Below, in pieces: positions 12,001 to 23,035 of a stretch of 64,000 nucleotides of DNA. Position 1 is the stretch's first letter, and the number at the start of each line of letters is the position of its first letter. The notes beneath the pieces are model-generated. The model saw only the letters and a list, made by a program, of their open reading frames with translations. It did not search any database and was not told the DNA's origin. A program made the position numbers and the translations under genes. Source of the DNA: Conus ventricosus (taxonomy: Eukaryota > Mollusca > Gastropoda > Neogastropoda > Conidae); the NCBI GenBank assembly GCA_018398815.1, contig CM031607.1:85382146-85446145 (forward strand), given 5' to 3'.

Positions 12001-12735
12001 GCTCTTTTTTTAAAAGTATAGTGACTAAAGAATGATCTGATCTGTATCCCGGGTTAGTAAAAATGTTATTTGTTTCGACCAATAATTCTTCAGTAATTAG
12101 AAAATAATCAAGTCTTCCTTGTTTAAATGAATTAAATTTGCGCCAAGTATATGATCTTTTTTTCAGGATACATTTCCCTAAAAACATCAAAAAGATTGAA
12201 TTTTACCATCATGTTAATAATTCTTTTTCTGGTCCTAGGACGATTATTCACACTTGCATAATTTCTGACATCTATTTTCATGTCCAGGGCACAATTCCAG
12301 TCACCAGTGATAATCACATGTTCATTGGCAATGCGCTCAATTTTTTCGCACACACCATCAAAAATTCAGGTGTATCGTTATTACTTGGCCCATATAGGTT
12401 GACTAAGGTAAGTTTTTTATTTAGAATTTCCAGCTTCATTACAATAAACAACCATGAGGATCTCTAATGACATCTAACAATTTATATTCAAAATTATTGC
12501 TAAAAAGAATGGCAACCCCGTTTTTATTTGTCTCAGAACACAGAGCCAGACATTATAACCCCAACTTGCTCTTATGAAGTTTTCTGATTCTGTTTTCAAA
12601 TGTGTCTCTTGAAGACAATATATGTTGGCTTCTCTTTTCCTAAGGAAATCAAATACATCCTTCCTCTTATTGGAGTTGCTTAAGCCGTTACAGTTTAAAT
12701 GAGCATATTTTAAAGGAGTTATCACCCGCCATTTG
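9047..12735 (-). pseudogene. ORF2 of inserted Tx1/L1-like LINE: endonuclease, reverse transcriptase, C-terminal domain
   Basis: Minus-strand order: an AP-like endonuclease beginning near 12,715 with the NCNGL block and QETHLK near 12,600; the VAILF-like strand near 12,510; and a TGDWN block near 12,300. The RT follows, with SPGPDGFTVEF near 11,270, NTTYKIASACIAHRL near 11,060 and GLLL-type VDFEKAFDS near 10,890 (catalytic Asp intact). Next come the RGxRQGDP region near 10,720, broken by a frameshift, and QFADD near 10,590 (catalytic pair intact). The C-terminal part (10,188-9,047) has WKDFTLDMFPRL near 9,990 and the CNFC...H...C block near 9,330. The endonuclease nicks target DNA and the RT copies the RNA at the nick. 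At least five frameshifts are visible (near 11,200, 10,720, 9,500, 9,400 and 9,260). The start codon is uncertain; the first conserved endonuclease codons were used. Confidence 0.88.
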
Positions 12736-13580
12736 GTAAGTTTGGAAGAGAAGAAGGAGTGGTATAAACAGAGTACAAAACATATCTTATTCCCACAACA
12801 TATAGTAAAATCAAATGAATTAAGCACATTTTCTGTTTCTGTCTCCACATACTATAAAAACAGAACAACAGTACCTCACTCAATCCAGAAATCCACCGAA
12901 ATAAAGATAACCCTGTCTTCTGGAAAACTAGTATCATAAGGACAATTTGAAAAATCCAACCTGACCTAATTTCAATGTTCACACTCTCATCCACATGCAC
13001 ACAATGTAAGTTTGCTGTATCAGCACACACAAACGACAACAAAACAAGACAGGCACACAACATGTAGAATTTACAACTAAAAAAAAGGTTTCATCTGTAG
13101 GCCCATTGCCCCACTCCACATCAACTGGCTTTAACAAGCATATTCTGCTATACACAGTGCAAAAAGAATACATAAAGAAAAAAGTATACAGGCGCTTTCC
13201 ACAGTCGCCAAATCCGTTAGCGGCCATCATGAACATCTATCACGTGACAAAAACAAAAACCCCACGTGCTTCCGACAGTAAGACCAAAAGACAAGCAGAT
13301 CCTCACAGCCGGGTAGTTATTTGATTGTCAAAGAAACAACGATAGCCATTATGTAGCCAGGATAACAAATTCAAAAAACGAAAGATCCACTGGTTCCTCA
13401 TCCCGCTTATCACACGGCTGTTGAATTGCCTTGACCCAAAACATTGACCAATGAAATAGCTGAAAAGGGTAAACATTGTAAAATTTTGGAATAAGGGGAA
13501 AATCTCAAAATCCCTCTACAGAGGAAGGTTATTATAACGAAACTTTTACGCACATACACGAAGGAAAAACACAAACAAAC
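12736..13580 (-). other. Inter-ORF region of inserted LINE
   Basis: No conserved coding block lies between the ORF1 stop (13,581) and the first endonuclease codons. This spacing is long for a two-ORF LINE, so a small unrecognised insertion is possible. Confidence 0.5.
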
Positions 13581-14644
13581 TTACTGACCTTCTGTAACAG
13601 GCAACACATCATCATATCCATCAACACAATTGTCTCAGGTCGGCTAGAGACTTCACACTCCCCATCTTCCCGCTAACTGTCTTCACAAAAATGTTCCCGT
13701 TCTTTGACCAGGCTTTTTGACAGTGTTTTCATTCTTTACTGAACACAACAATGTGTAGGCTCTGGGGTTAAGTCCTCAACTAAAGTGATCCTCGTGCCCT
13801 TTAGAGTGCGTCGAGCGTACAACACGCTGTCCCGAATGCGCCGCGACACGAACCTGACAATGATGCCCCGTCCAGTAGGCCTATCCCTGGAGACGCTGGA
13901 ATCGTCAGAACCGACGTGCCTGCTTAGTGCCCACCCGATGTACTGCCTCAATATCGCCCTTTTCACTGGGATTTTGAGTTTGTCGTTGAAAAGAGCAAGC
14001 ACTTTCTCCTCGCACTGGTCAGGTGTTTCTCTGGTTCCGGACGTCTGCTCTTCCCTTTATGCCATATATACGCAAGTTATTTCTGCGTACATATGCGGGC
14101 AGGGCTTCGACACGACTGTCAGCAAGTTCCGCTCCATGCTTGGCTTCGGCGATTTGCGTTTTCAGCTGGTCCTCTCTCTTCCTCGCATCAGCCACCTCTT
14201 TCTTCAGTCTGTCGTTGTCCACCTTTCCACCGTAAAAAGGGTTGCCTTCAACTCGTCCACCATTTGTGGGCAATTTTGAAATTTCTGCTCCATTGGCACA
14301 CAACTTGATCATCAGCTGTTCATTGGTAATCTCGCTTAGGCCTAGTTGGTGTTTTGATGGAGACAAGTCAGGGGAGAAAACAACGTGGTTTGTCTGCTGA
14401 AGCTGCTGTTGGGCGTCGTCCCCTTTCTCCGCCATCGTATCTCTCGACTGATAAACAAACCGAGACAGTTTCTCCTTGAATGGTGCTGGGGTGCTGGTGG
14501 GTAGGGTCTTCTGCTTCTTTGGGGTGCACTTTACTTCAGTATCTTCGATATCTTTGTCACTGAAGTGTCAGACGAGCTGGAACTAGTGTTGGATCCTGTT
14601 TTGCGTTGTTTTCTTTTCCGAGTTCCGCCATTACCGCCACCCAT
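13581..14644 (-). pseudogene. ORF1 of inserted Tx1/L1-like LINE (RNA-binding chaperone type)
   Basis: The minus strand opens at 14,644 with MGGGNGGTRKRKQRK, followed by a Ser/Thr-rich low-complexity head and a basic KCTPKKQK stretch. A Lys/Glu/Ala heptad-like coiled-coil (about 14,120-14,230) leads to RRNNLRIYGI near 14,065, the start of the RRM-like domain of L1-type ORF1 proteins. The RGIIVRF and LKGTRITLVEDLTPE blocks follow (about 13,760-13,860), then a C-terminal part with GNIFVKTVSGK near 13,680, ending at 13,581. Frameshifts near 14,550, 14,030 and 13,720 break it. L1-type ORF1 proteins trimerise and coat the element RNA. Total span (~350 codons) fits the family. Confidence 0.8.
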
Positions 14645-14862
14645 AACTTTTACAGTACGAGTTCCACATTTTCCTTTTCACGGGGGCCCTTGATGCATGA
14701 AAAAAGTAATCCAAAAACTCGAGTGGAGGTAGGCAACAGGTGCTCGGTCAACTTAGCTGCATTTTGAGGCTTGATCGGATGTTAATTAACATAAAAGAGT
14801 TAATTAATGTTGCAGCTCTCGAAAGCCTGACTCTCCTCGATCGTGACCAGAGCTCACCTCCC

Positions 14863-15732
14863 AGTATTACATTTTTTACCTCACATGCAAATTTCTTATC
14901 TTTTAACAGTGAGTTATTAAATTTCCACATGCAAATTTCTTATCTTTTAACAGTGAGTTATTAAATTTCCAAAACTGTCAGAATCAAGTCGATTAAGGCA
15001 TGATCAGACCTGTGACTAGAACCCATGTTAGAGCCACTGATATCTGAAAGTAAGTTATTTGATATTAAAAAAGAAGTCCAGCCTACCTTGTTTAATGCTA
15101 GTATTAAATTTACGCCAGATATATTTTCTTAAAGATGGATATAATGTTCTGAAATGTCTATCAAGTCCAATTTCATCATCATGTTCAGTATTGCTTTTTG
15201 AGTTCTAGGCCTATTTGATGTACTAGTAAAGTTTCTGGAATCTAACTTACAATCTAGCACTACATTCGATTCAGTCTCCACCCAGAATCATACTTTCATT
15301 TCCAAACTGCTCAAGTTTAGTAGTTAAAGATTTTTTTTTAAAATCTGGGCTATCCCCAGAGCTTGGGCCATATATATTGGCAAGAGTAAACCATTTTTTA
15401 AGAAATTCTAGGTCCAGAAGAAGAAAATGTCCCTCAGGATTTCTGGCTACATTGTGCGTTTTGTATTCAAAGTTACTCTTAAATAATATTGCCACTACAT
15501 TTTTATTAGTTTCACTACCTGCTAACCATAAAGAATACCCCCAGTTGGATCTGATGAAATTTTCTTGTTTAACAGGAAAATGGGTTTCCTGTAACATAAT
15601 TTTACTACTCTTTTGATTTCTAAGAAATTCAAAAACGTCTTTTCTTTTTTTTAAGTCATTGAGACCATTACAGTTAAATGAAGATATGTTAAATCCCAAT
15701 AATTTGTTCTTTTTTTTTTTGCTATCTGCCAT
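14863..15732 (-). pseudogene. Tx1/L1-like LINE ORF2, 5' part: endonuclease domain (older copy)
   Basis: Starting at 15,732 (MADSKKKKNKLL), the frame holds an exonuclease-endonuclease-phosphatase fold: SSFNCNGLNDLKKRKDVF, LQETHFP near 15,590, a WGYSLWLAG block, VVAILFKSNF near 15,490, TLANIYGP near 15,370 and a GGD end near 15,273. The frame then breaks, and the post-endonuclease block WKFNNSLLKD is visible at about 14,895-14,930. It is cut at 14,863-14,877 by the target-site duplication of the inserted LINE and continues at 7,866. The 5' UTR and ORF1 of this older copy were not found upstream. Confidence 0.85.
14883..14970. repeat. 44-bp exact tandem duplication inside the older LINE
   Basis: The 44-bp unit starting acatgcaaatttcttatctt occupies 14,883-14,926 and again 14,927-14,970 without mismatch. 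It duplicates the WKFNNSLL-coding stretch and adds a frame shift (44 is not a multiple of three). Exact identity suggests it is recent. Confidence 0.95.
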
Positions 15733-16811
15733 TGTTTACAATAAGAAGAGTTCACCACACTATTCCACTGGAAAAAGAATACCAAGCATGCGAGTCCAAA
15801 AAAAGAAACCACGCAGGCTTTAACAGACTTAAACTTTAAAGCAGATGTACTAGATCTGCTTAGAAAGTAGAAGAGTTGACGTAAAAAGTGAAACATATGA
15901 CATGATAATAATAGAATATATACAGTCATTACACAAAATGTGCACATGCACAGTAGTACCTCACTCCGATTTTTTAACGAGCATACACAGTTTGCGTTCA
16001 GCCACATTGTCATCACACAAAAGTGACAGTGTGCATTCAACCACTTTGTCATCACACAAAAGTGACAAAATGACAAACCAAGTTTGTAGATTTCTAGTCG
16101 ACTCAAAAACACTACTGCAAAAAATACAACACAAAACAAAAAGTACAATACAATCCACACAATCATACGGTAGATCCATCTTGGGGCAACTTGCTGACCC
16201 TCCACGCACATTATACATTTTTTCTATGATTCAGACAAGAAAAATTTGAACACGATCATTCTTTCCACCTAGGCCTACCCACGAGGCTGAAAACTGAAAA
16301 GCTTAAAAGGTCACTAAGACTGAGAGGAACATCCCTTGTCTCAAAACAGAAGACTGTTATTTTCATTTACTATTTCTATTTACTGTTTGGCTTTTTCATT
16401 ATGAACAGCAGTCACAGTTGACAAAACTCCCTTTTTCTTTTCAGTTTCCTTTTTTTTCTTTTATTTGTGTGTTATCGTTGTTGTTCTTCTTGTCATATTC
16501 TTTTATGGGAGTATGCATGTGAACGTAAATTTGCCACTGTCATGAGTTAACACATACCACCATCAAACCCTCACCCTTTACCCTCTCCCCCTCCCTCCGA
16601 GTAGTCCTCTCCTATTCTTTGTCTTTGCTATAGTGTTTTTATTTTTCTGATGAAGGGCATCCCTCCCTCACCCCTCTCCATTCCATGGGATTGTCAACGT
16701 CACATGGACACAGTGTGTCAGAACAGTTCTTGCTGCCTTTTGCTCGGCAAAAGGACGTCTACTTCCAAGGCCCACTGATGGTCAACCACTCATGGCCACC
16801 CCGTGTCAACC
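15733..16811. other. No gene recognised; 39-bp local duplication
   Basis: Likely LINE upstream region at first, then unassigned sequence. The block ttgtcatcacacaaaagtga occurs at 16,007 and 16,046, a 39-bp tandem duplication that creates a His/Cys-repeat frame on the minus strand (FCHFCVMT twice). Pyrimidine-rich sequence lies at 16,560-16,680. I see no ORF1-like domain here. Confidence 0.5.
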
Positions 16812-19800
16812 CACAGTAAACAACTGTCAGACAGGGCACTCTGACAGAAATGATGGCCTAGCCAACAATAACAACACAACAGTAAGACTGGGCACTCTGA
16901 CAGAAATGATGGCCTAGTCCACAGTAAACAACAGTCAGACAGGACACTCTGACAGAAATGATGGCCTAGCCCACAGTAAACAACACAACAGTAAGACTGG
17001 GCATTCTGACAGAAATGATGGCCTAGTCCACAGTAAGCAACTGTGGGACAGAAAACTATGACAGAAATGATGGCCTACCCACAGCAAACTAACACAATGT
17101 TGGTAAGACCTGAAGGCACTGTGACAGAAATCATAGCCTAGCCACAGTAAACAACTGTGAGACAGCACAGTCTGACAGAAATGATGGCCTAGCCCACAGT
17201 AAACAATTGTGAGACAGGACACTGACAGAAATGATGACCTCGCCTACTGTAAACCACACAACAGTGAGACAGGGCACTCTGACAGAAATGATGGCCTAGC
17301 CCATAGTAAACAACAGTGAGACAGGACACTCTGACAGAAATGATGGCCTAGCCCATAGAAAAACAACAGTGAGACAGGACACTCTGACAGAAATGATGGC
17401 CTAGCCCATAGTAAACAACTGTGAGACAGGACACTCTGACAGAAATGATGGCCTAGTCCACAGTAAACAACAGTGAGACAGGGCACCTCTGACAGAAATG
17501 ATGGCCTAGCCCATAGTAAACAACAGTGAGACAGAACACTGGCAGAAATGATGGCCTAGCCCATAGTAAACAACAGTGAGACAGGACACTCTGACAGAAA
17601 TGATGGCCTAGCCCATAGAAAAACAACTGTGAGACAGGACACTCTGACAGAAATGATGGCCTAGCCCACAGTAAACAACAGTGAGACAGGCACTCTGACA
17701 GAAATGATGGCCTAGCCCATATAAACAACAGTGAGACAGAACACTCTGGCAGAAATGATGGCCTAGCCCATAGTAAACAACAGTGAGACAGGACACTCTG
17801 ACAGAAATGATAGCCTAGCCCATAGTAAACAACAGTGAGACAGGACACACTGACAGAAATGATGACCTAGCTCACAGTAAACAACAATGAGACAGGACAC
17901 TGACAGAAATGATGGCCTAGCCCATAGTAAACAACAGTGAGACAGGACACTTTGACAGAAATGATGACTTAGCCCACAGTAAACAACAGTAAGACTGGGC
18001 ACTCTGACAGAAATAATGGCCTAACCCACAATAAACAACACAACAGTAAGACAGGGCACTCTGACATAAATGATGGCCTAGCCTGAAGTAAACAACTGTG
18101 ACAGCACACTAACAGAAACGATGGCCTAGCCCATGGTTAACAACTCTTAGACGGGATACTGACAGAAATAGTGGCCTAGCCCACATTAATCAACAGTAAG
18201 ACAGGACACATTGACACAAATGATGACCTAGCCCACAGTAAACAACACAACAGTAAGACAGGGCACTCTGACAGAAATGATGGCCTAGCCCCACAGTAAA
18301 CAACTGTGAGACAGGACACTGACAGAAATGATGGCCTACCCCACAGTAAAAAACTGTGAGCAGGATGGTGACAGAAATGATGGTGTAGCCCACAGAAGAC
18401 AATATAACAGTAAGACAGGACACTCTGACAGAAATGATCATCCAGCCCACAGTAAACAACTGTGAGACAGGGCACTGTGACAGAAATGATGGCCTAGCCC
18501 ACAGTAAACAACACAAAAGTAAGACAGGACACTGTGACAGAAATGATGGCCTAGCCCACAGTAAACAACACAAAAGTAAGACAGGACACTGTGACAGAAA
18601 TGATGGCCTAGCCCACAGTAAACAACACAAAAGTAAGACAGGACACTGTGACAGAAATGATGACCTAGCCCACAGTAAACAACACAAAAGTAAGACAGGA
18701 CACTGACAGAAATGATGGTCTAGCCCACAGTAAACAGTTGTGGGACAGGACACTGACAGAAATGAGGTCTAGCCCACATAAACAGTTGTGGGACAGGACA
18801 CTGACAGAAATGATGACCTAACCTACTAGTGTAAACAACACAACAGTGACACAGGGCACTCCGACAAAATGATGGCCCAGTCCACAGTAAACAATTGTGA
18901 GACAGGACATTCTGACAGAAATGATGGCCTAGCCCACAGTAAGCAACACAACAGTGAGACAGGGCACTCTTGACGGAAATGATGGCCTAGCTCACAGCAA
19001 ACAACTGTGAGACAGGACAGACAGAAATGATGGCCTTGCCCACAGTAAACAACTGTGAGACAGGACAGACAGAAATGATGGCCTAGCCCACAATAAACAA
19101 CTGTGAGACAGGGCACTCTGACAGAAATGATGGCCTAGCCCACAGTAAACAACAGTGAGACAGGACACTCTGACAGAAATGATGGCCTAACCCATAGTAA
19201 TTGAGTAAACAACACAACAGCGAGCTAGGGCACTGTGACAGAAATGATGGCCTAGCCCACAGTAAACAACACAGCAGTGAGACAGAACACTCTGACACTA
19301 GCCCAGTAAACAACACAACAGTGAGACAGAACACTGACACTAGCCCACAGTGAACAACACAATAGTGAGACAGGACACTCTGCGAGGAATTGATGGCTAG
19401 CTTACACAAGTTACAGTAAACAACGCAACAGTGAGAGAGGGCACTGTGATAGAAATGATGCCCTAGCCACAGTAAACAACTGTGAGACAGGGCACTCTGA
19501 CAAAAATGATAGCCACCCACAGTAACAAGTGTGAGAAAGGACACTGACAGAAATGATGGCCTAGCCCCACAGTAAACAACTGTGAGAAAGGGCACTGTGA
19601 CACTTGACAGAAATCATATCCTAGCCCTCAGTAAACAACTGTGAGTAAGGACACTGACAGAAATGATGGCCTAGCCCACAGTAAACAACAGTGAAACAGG
19701 ACACTCTTGACAAAATGATGGTCTAAGCCCACAGTAAACAACAGTGAAACAGGACACTCTGACAGAAATGATGGCCTAGCCCACAGTATAACAACTGTGA

Positions 19801-20905
19801 GTAAGGACACTGACAGAAATGATGGCCTAGCCCACAGTAAACAACAGTGAGACAGACACTCTGACAGAAATGATGGCCTAGCCCACAGTATACAACTGTG
19901 AGAAAGGACACTGACAGAAATGATGGCCTAGCCCACAGTAAACAACAGTGAAACAGGACACTCTGAGAGAAATGGCCTAGCCCACAGTAAACAACAGTAA
20001 GACAGGAAACTGTGACAGAAATGATGACAGAAATGATGGCCTAACCCACAGTAACCAACAGTAAGACAGGACACTCAAAGTAATTATGGCCTAGCCCACA
20101 GTAAACACCACAATAAGACAGGACACTCTGGCAGAAATGATGGCCTAGCCCACAGTAAACAACAGTGAAACAGGACACTCTGACAGAAATGATGGCCTAG
20201 CCCACAGTAAACAACAGTAAGACAGGGCACTGTGACAGAAATGACAGAAATGATGGCCTAACCCACAGTAACCAACAGTAAGACAGGACACTCTGAAAGT
20301 AATTATGGCCTAGCCCATACTAAACACAATAATAAGACAGGACACTGGCAGAAATGATGGCCTAGCCCACAGTAAACAACTGTGAGACAGGACACTCTGG
20401 CAGAAATGATGGCCTAGCCCACAGTAAACAACTGTGAGACAGGACACTCTGGCGGAAATGATGGCCTAGCCCACAGTAAACAACTGTGAGACAGGACACT
20501 CTGACAGAAATGATGGCCTAGCCCACAGTAAACAACTGTGAGACAGGACACTCTGACGGAAATGATGGCCTAGCCCACAGTAAACAACTGTGAGACACTG
20601 ACAGAAATGATGACCTAGCCCATAGTAAACAACTGTGAGACAGGGCAATGTGACAGAAATGATGACCTAGCCCACAGTAAACAACAGTGACCGAGACAGG
20701 ACACGACAGAAATGATGACCTTGCCCATGGTAAACAACACAACAGTAAGACAGGACACTGGTAGAAATGATGGCCTAGCCCACAGTAAATAACTGTGAGG
20801 CAGGACACACCGACAGAAATGATGGCCTAGCCCACAGTAAATAACCGAGATATGGCACTCTGACAGAAATGATGACCTGGCCTTCGGTAAACAACACAAC
20901 ACTTA
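16812..20905. repeat. About 4.1 kb minisatellite array, about 52-bp unit
   Basis: The core gacagaaatgatggcctagc followed by ccacagtaaacaacagtgag and acaggacactct recurs continuously, roughly 75-80 times. Spacing varies (about 46-58 bp) because some units lack ctct or carry an extra cacaa. The unit has few stops on the minus strand, so frames of up to about 190 codons appear on that strand with the three phase-shifted readings of the unit in turn. These are not proteins. The array is one of the longest clean tandem repeats in the window and is likely to vary in length between individuals. Confidence 0.95.
18480..18715. repeat. Homogenised 57-bp sub-array within the large minisatellite
   Basis: Four to five consecutive units here are nearly identical and 57 bp long, with the caacacaaaagtaagac variant end. 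Since 57 is 3 x 19, the plus strand shows an in-frame 19-residue repeat containing TGHCDRNDGLAHSKQHKSK. The regularity reflects recent local amplification and is not evidence of translation. Confidence 0.85.
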
Positions 20906-21265
20906 AGCGTCCCCCTCTGGAGTAAAGGCGTCAATGTGGAAAGAAAATCGAACTGAGGTCATTACATGAGCAGGCATGAAGAACCACAGAATTAAACACT
21001 TCATTTTTTCCATAGTACTGATGGATTAGGATGAGGATAACAAAGCTGATGCAACTATTGCAAAGGAATTGTCAGAGACTATGAGACAGGCTCTCTGTGT
21101 CAACCATACATGCGAGATAGGCAATGTGAACAACACTTTTCACAGATGCATCCATTATGTGGATGACACTCTACTTATGACATGTGGTTCCTGTTTTCCC
21201 ATTCTAACCAACAACAATTCAACTGTGGGTTGTCCTGAGCTGACCTTGCGTTGGCAAAAAAGAAA
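20906..21265. other. No gene recognised
   Basis: Mixed-composition sequence between the minisatellite and the SINE-like repeat. A frame at 21,069-21,299 has no family resemblance. Confidence 0.45.
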
Positions 21266-21267
21266 AG

Positions 21268-21525
21268 AAACACATGTAAATGGTTCAAATAGGATTTGAA
21301 CCCACCATCTCTTAATTTGTGCTGCCAACCACTGAGCCTAGCTAGCTGACATCTACTGTACCCGACTTTGTCTGGTAATGCTCTCCCCCAACAGAACATG
21401 GGAGCTGAACCAATAACCTCTGAACTGGCAATCTGTGATGCTAACTATTGCACAATGTAGTTGGTTAGCCGACATCTTGAACACTTCACTGTGTTTGATC
21501 ATGCTCTCCCACAGGAAACAAAACA
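21268..21525 (-). mobile_element. Two-unit tRNA-like SINE remnant
   Basis: On the minus strand two homologous units about 123 bp apart each begin with gggagagcat (at about 21,510 and 21,388), followed by a gatgtc(g/a)gcta block and a tRNA-like stretch. The downstream unit has ggctcagtggttggcagcac (D-arm and A-box-like) and ggttcaaatcc (T-arm and B-box-like, near 21,290). The upstream unit has caatagttagcatcac and ggttcagctcc. Neither has convincing full acceptor and anticodon stems. This is a tRNA-derived SINE or decayed tRNA pseudogene pair, not a functional tRNA. Confidence 0.55.
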
Positions 21526-21659
21526 TCCTTATTCCTTATCAATGAAATTATGAACGGTTCAAATCATGTTCCTCTTAATGCTTGTCACTGTTTTATTAGA
21601 TTTCTTTTTAAAATGACAAATGAATTTCATCTACACTTGTGACCCATGACTAATAAGTA

Positions 21660-21705
21660 TCACTATAATGTACACACACACACTCACTCACTCATGCACA
21701 CATAC

Positions 21706-21759
<54 letters not shown>

Positions 21760-21760
21760 A
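21660..21760. repeat. CA/CTCA then GA microsatellite
   Basis: Short CA and CTCA repeats grade into (GA)n at about 21,701-21,758 with one interruption. Confidence 0.9.
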
Positions 21761-21984
21761 TACAGACTTGAACCAAAACTGCGTTAAGTACAGACTCACT
21801 TGTTACTCATTCATTATAATCATAAAAGCCATGGGCAAATAATGCACTATTCCGTATGGACAGCTGGCACTCACTCACTCTGCTGGTTAAAATGTTTCAG
21901 CCTAGTCAGCATTAGATTTGTCCTCTTGTGAATTGATCCAAATTATGGAAAAGTATATCAGAATTTTATGTTTTTTTTTAAAAA

Positions 21985-22170
21985 GGCTACTTTATCATCA
22001 TGCCAAAGGCACATTGTTAGATTAATTCATAAATTAAGGCTGAATACTTTGAACACTAAATATTCTCATGGTATTACTTGTGTCTGCAGAGAAAAACATT
22101 TCTGTGCATCATCTTTTGTTTGTATGCTGTGTGACCTAGCTCCATCTGGTGAAAGGTATTGAGGTGAATA
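21985..22170 (+). pseudogene. Decayed LINE C-terminal knuckle
   Basis: The plus strand reads VRLIHKLRLNTLNTKY, then ITCVC, and one frame over ISVHHLLFVCC. This matches the general pattern of LINE C-termini with RNase H (LRLNTLNTKYS, C-x-C-G/R-x3, ISVxHxLFxC). One frameshift separates the two halves. No RT or RNase H was found just upstream, so the copy is 5'-truncated. The assignment rests on pattern only. Confidence 0.45.
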
Positions 22171-22374
22171 ACTTTGATAATGTCTTGATACTGTTTCATA
22201 TGTTCATATGTTGCTGAAATTGCCATGGTCATTTTACAGTCACAGGCTGCAAATGTTTTTATAAAGATTAACAATTTTGTGTACCACTAGAGTATTTCAC
22301 TTATGTAAATATATCTATATCAGATGTGGGCTTGAAAGTACTAACATGAATGATAAGTTAAGTGTTAAGTAGTT

Positions 22375-22432
<58 letters not shown>

Positions 22433-22572
22433 GTGTGTTTTATTGTTGTTTTCAATAAGCGTCTAATATCATCTGGCAATGAAAAACACATTAAATTAAT
22501 CAAACCACTGAACTGAAGTGTTACCACAGAAAAACTAACATGATTGTTTTAAGTTGTACAGAGTCACACACC

Positions 22573-22611
<39 letters not shown>

Positions 22612-23035
22612 TAAGAGTCTGTCTGAGAGACAAAAAAAAGGAGGGTAGATATTAGTATAGAATACGGAAAGAAGGACCAGCATCCTTTTCCTAATGAAAA
22701 AAAAAAAAAGAAGATGGGTGCACCAACGAACCCAGTATGTTATTTTTGTATCTATCCCAGCTTGATTTGGCTTGTTAGCAACAGAGATACACTGAGTAAT
22801 AACGCCACCACACAGCATCTCCATGCCTGGAAACCCCCACCTTTCCAATTCCATCCTTCAGACCATTCCCTCAATGTCCTCTTCACTCAATCATAGTCAA
22901 TGTCCTCTGTCAGAAATAAATCATTTCCATGCCTGTGAACCACCACCTTTCCATCCCCTGGACCATTCAGTCAATGCCCACTATACATCATTCTGAAGCA
23001 GGTGAAAAAAAATGGCTTAAAAAGAAGATACCATT
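22171..23035. repeat. TG and CA microsatellites in otherwise unassigned sequence
   Basis: (TG)n lies at about 22,375-22,432 and (CA)n at about 22,574-22,609. Near 22,795-22,955 there are two diverged copies of a segment with ccatgcctg and ccttcc/accattc elements. No gene was recognised. Confidence 0.7.

Larger units (their letters stand above)
7867..14862 (-). mobile_element. Near full-length Tx1/L1-like LINE (about 7.0 kb) inserted in an older LINE
   Basis: In minus orientation the element starts at about 14,862 (5' UTR beginning gggaggtgagctctgg). It carries ORF1 (14,644-13,581), ORF2 (about 12,735-9,047), a ~1.15 kb 3' UTR with CA repeats, and a poly-A tail seen as T-runs at 7,867-7,897. 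It is flanked by the 15-bp direct repeat agtattacatttttt at 7,852-7,866 and 14,863-14,877. The interrupted host coding sequence resumes in step on the other side of the insertion. Both ORFs have frameshifts, so this copy is inactive, but the order and completeness make it a good reference copy for the family. Confidence 0.85.

Noticed and set aside
16935..19911. Long minus-strand frames with CLTVVYCGLGHHFCQ-type repeats
   Set aside because: They are the three phase readings of the 52-bp minisatellite, which simply lacks stops. Unit length changes shift the phase, as expected for non-coding repeat.
16812..20905. Possible CRISPR array
   Set aside because: Units are directly joined variants of one sequence with no unique spacers, and the genome is eukaryotic.
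21268..21525. Functional tRNA gene
   Set aside because: D- and T-arm-like text is present but acceptor and anticodon stems do not pair convincingly, and two diverged units exist in tandem.
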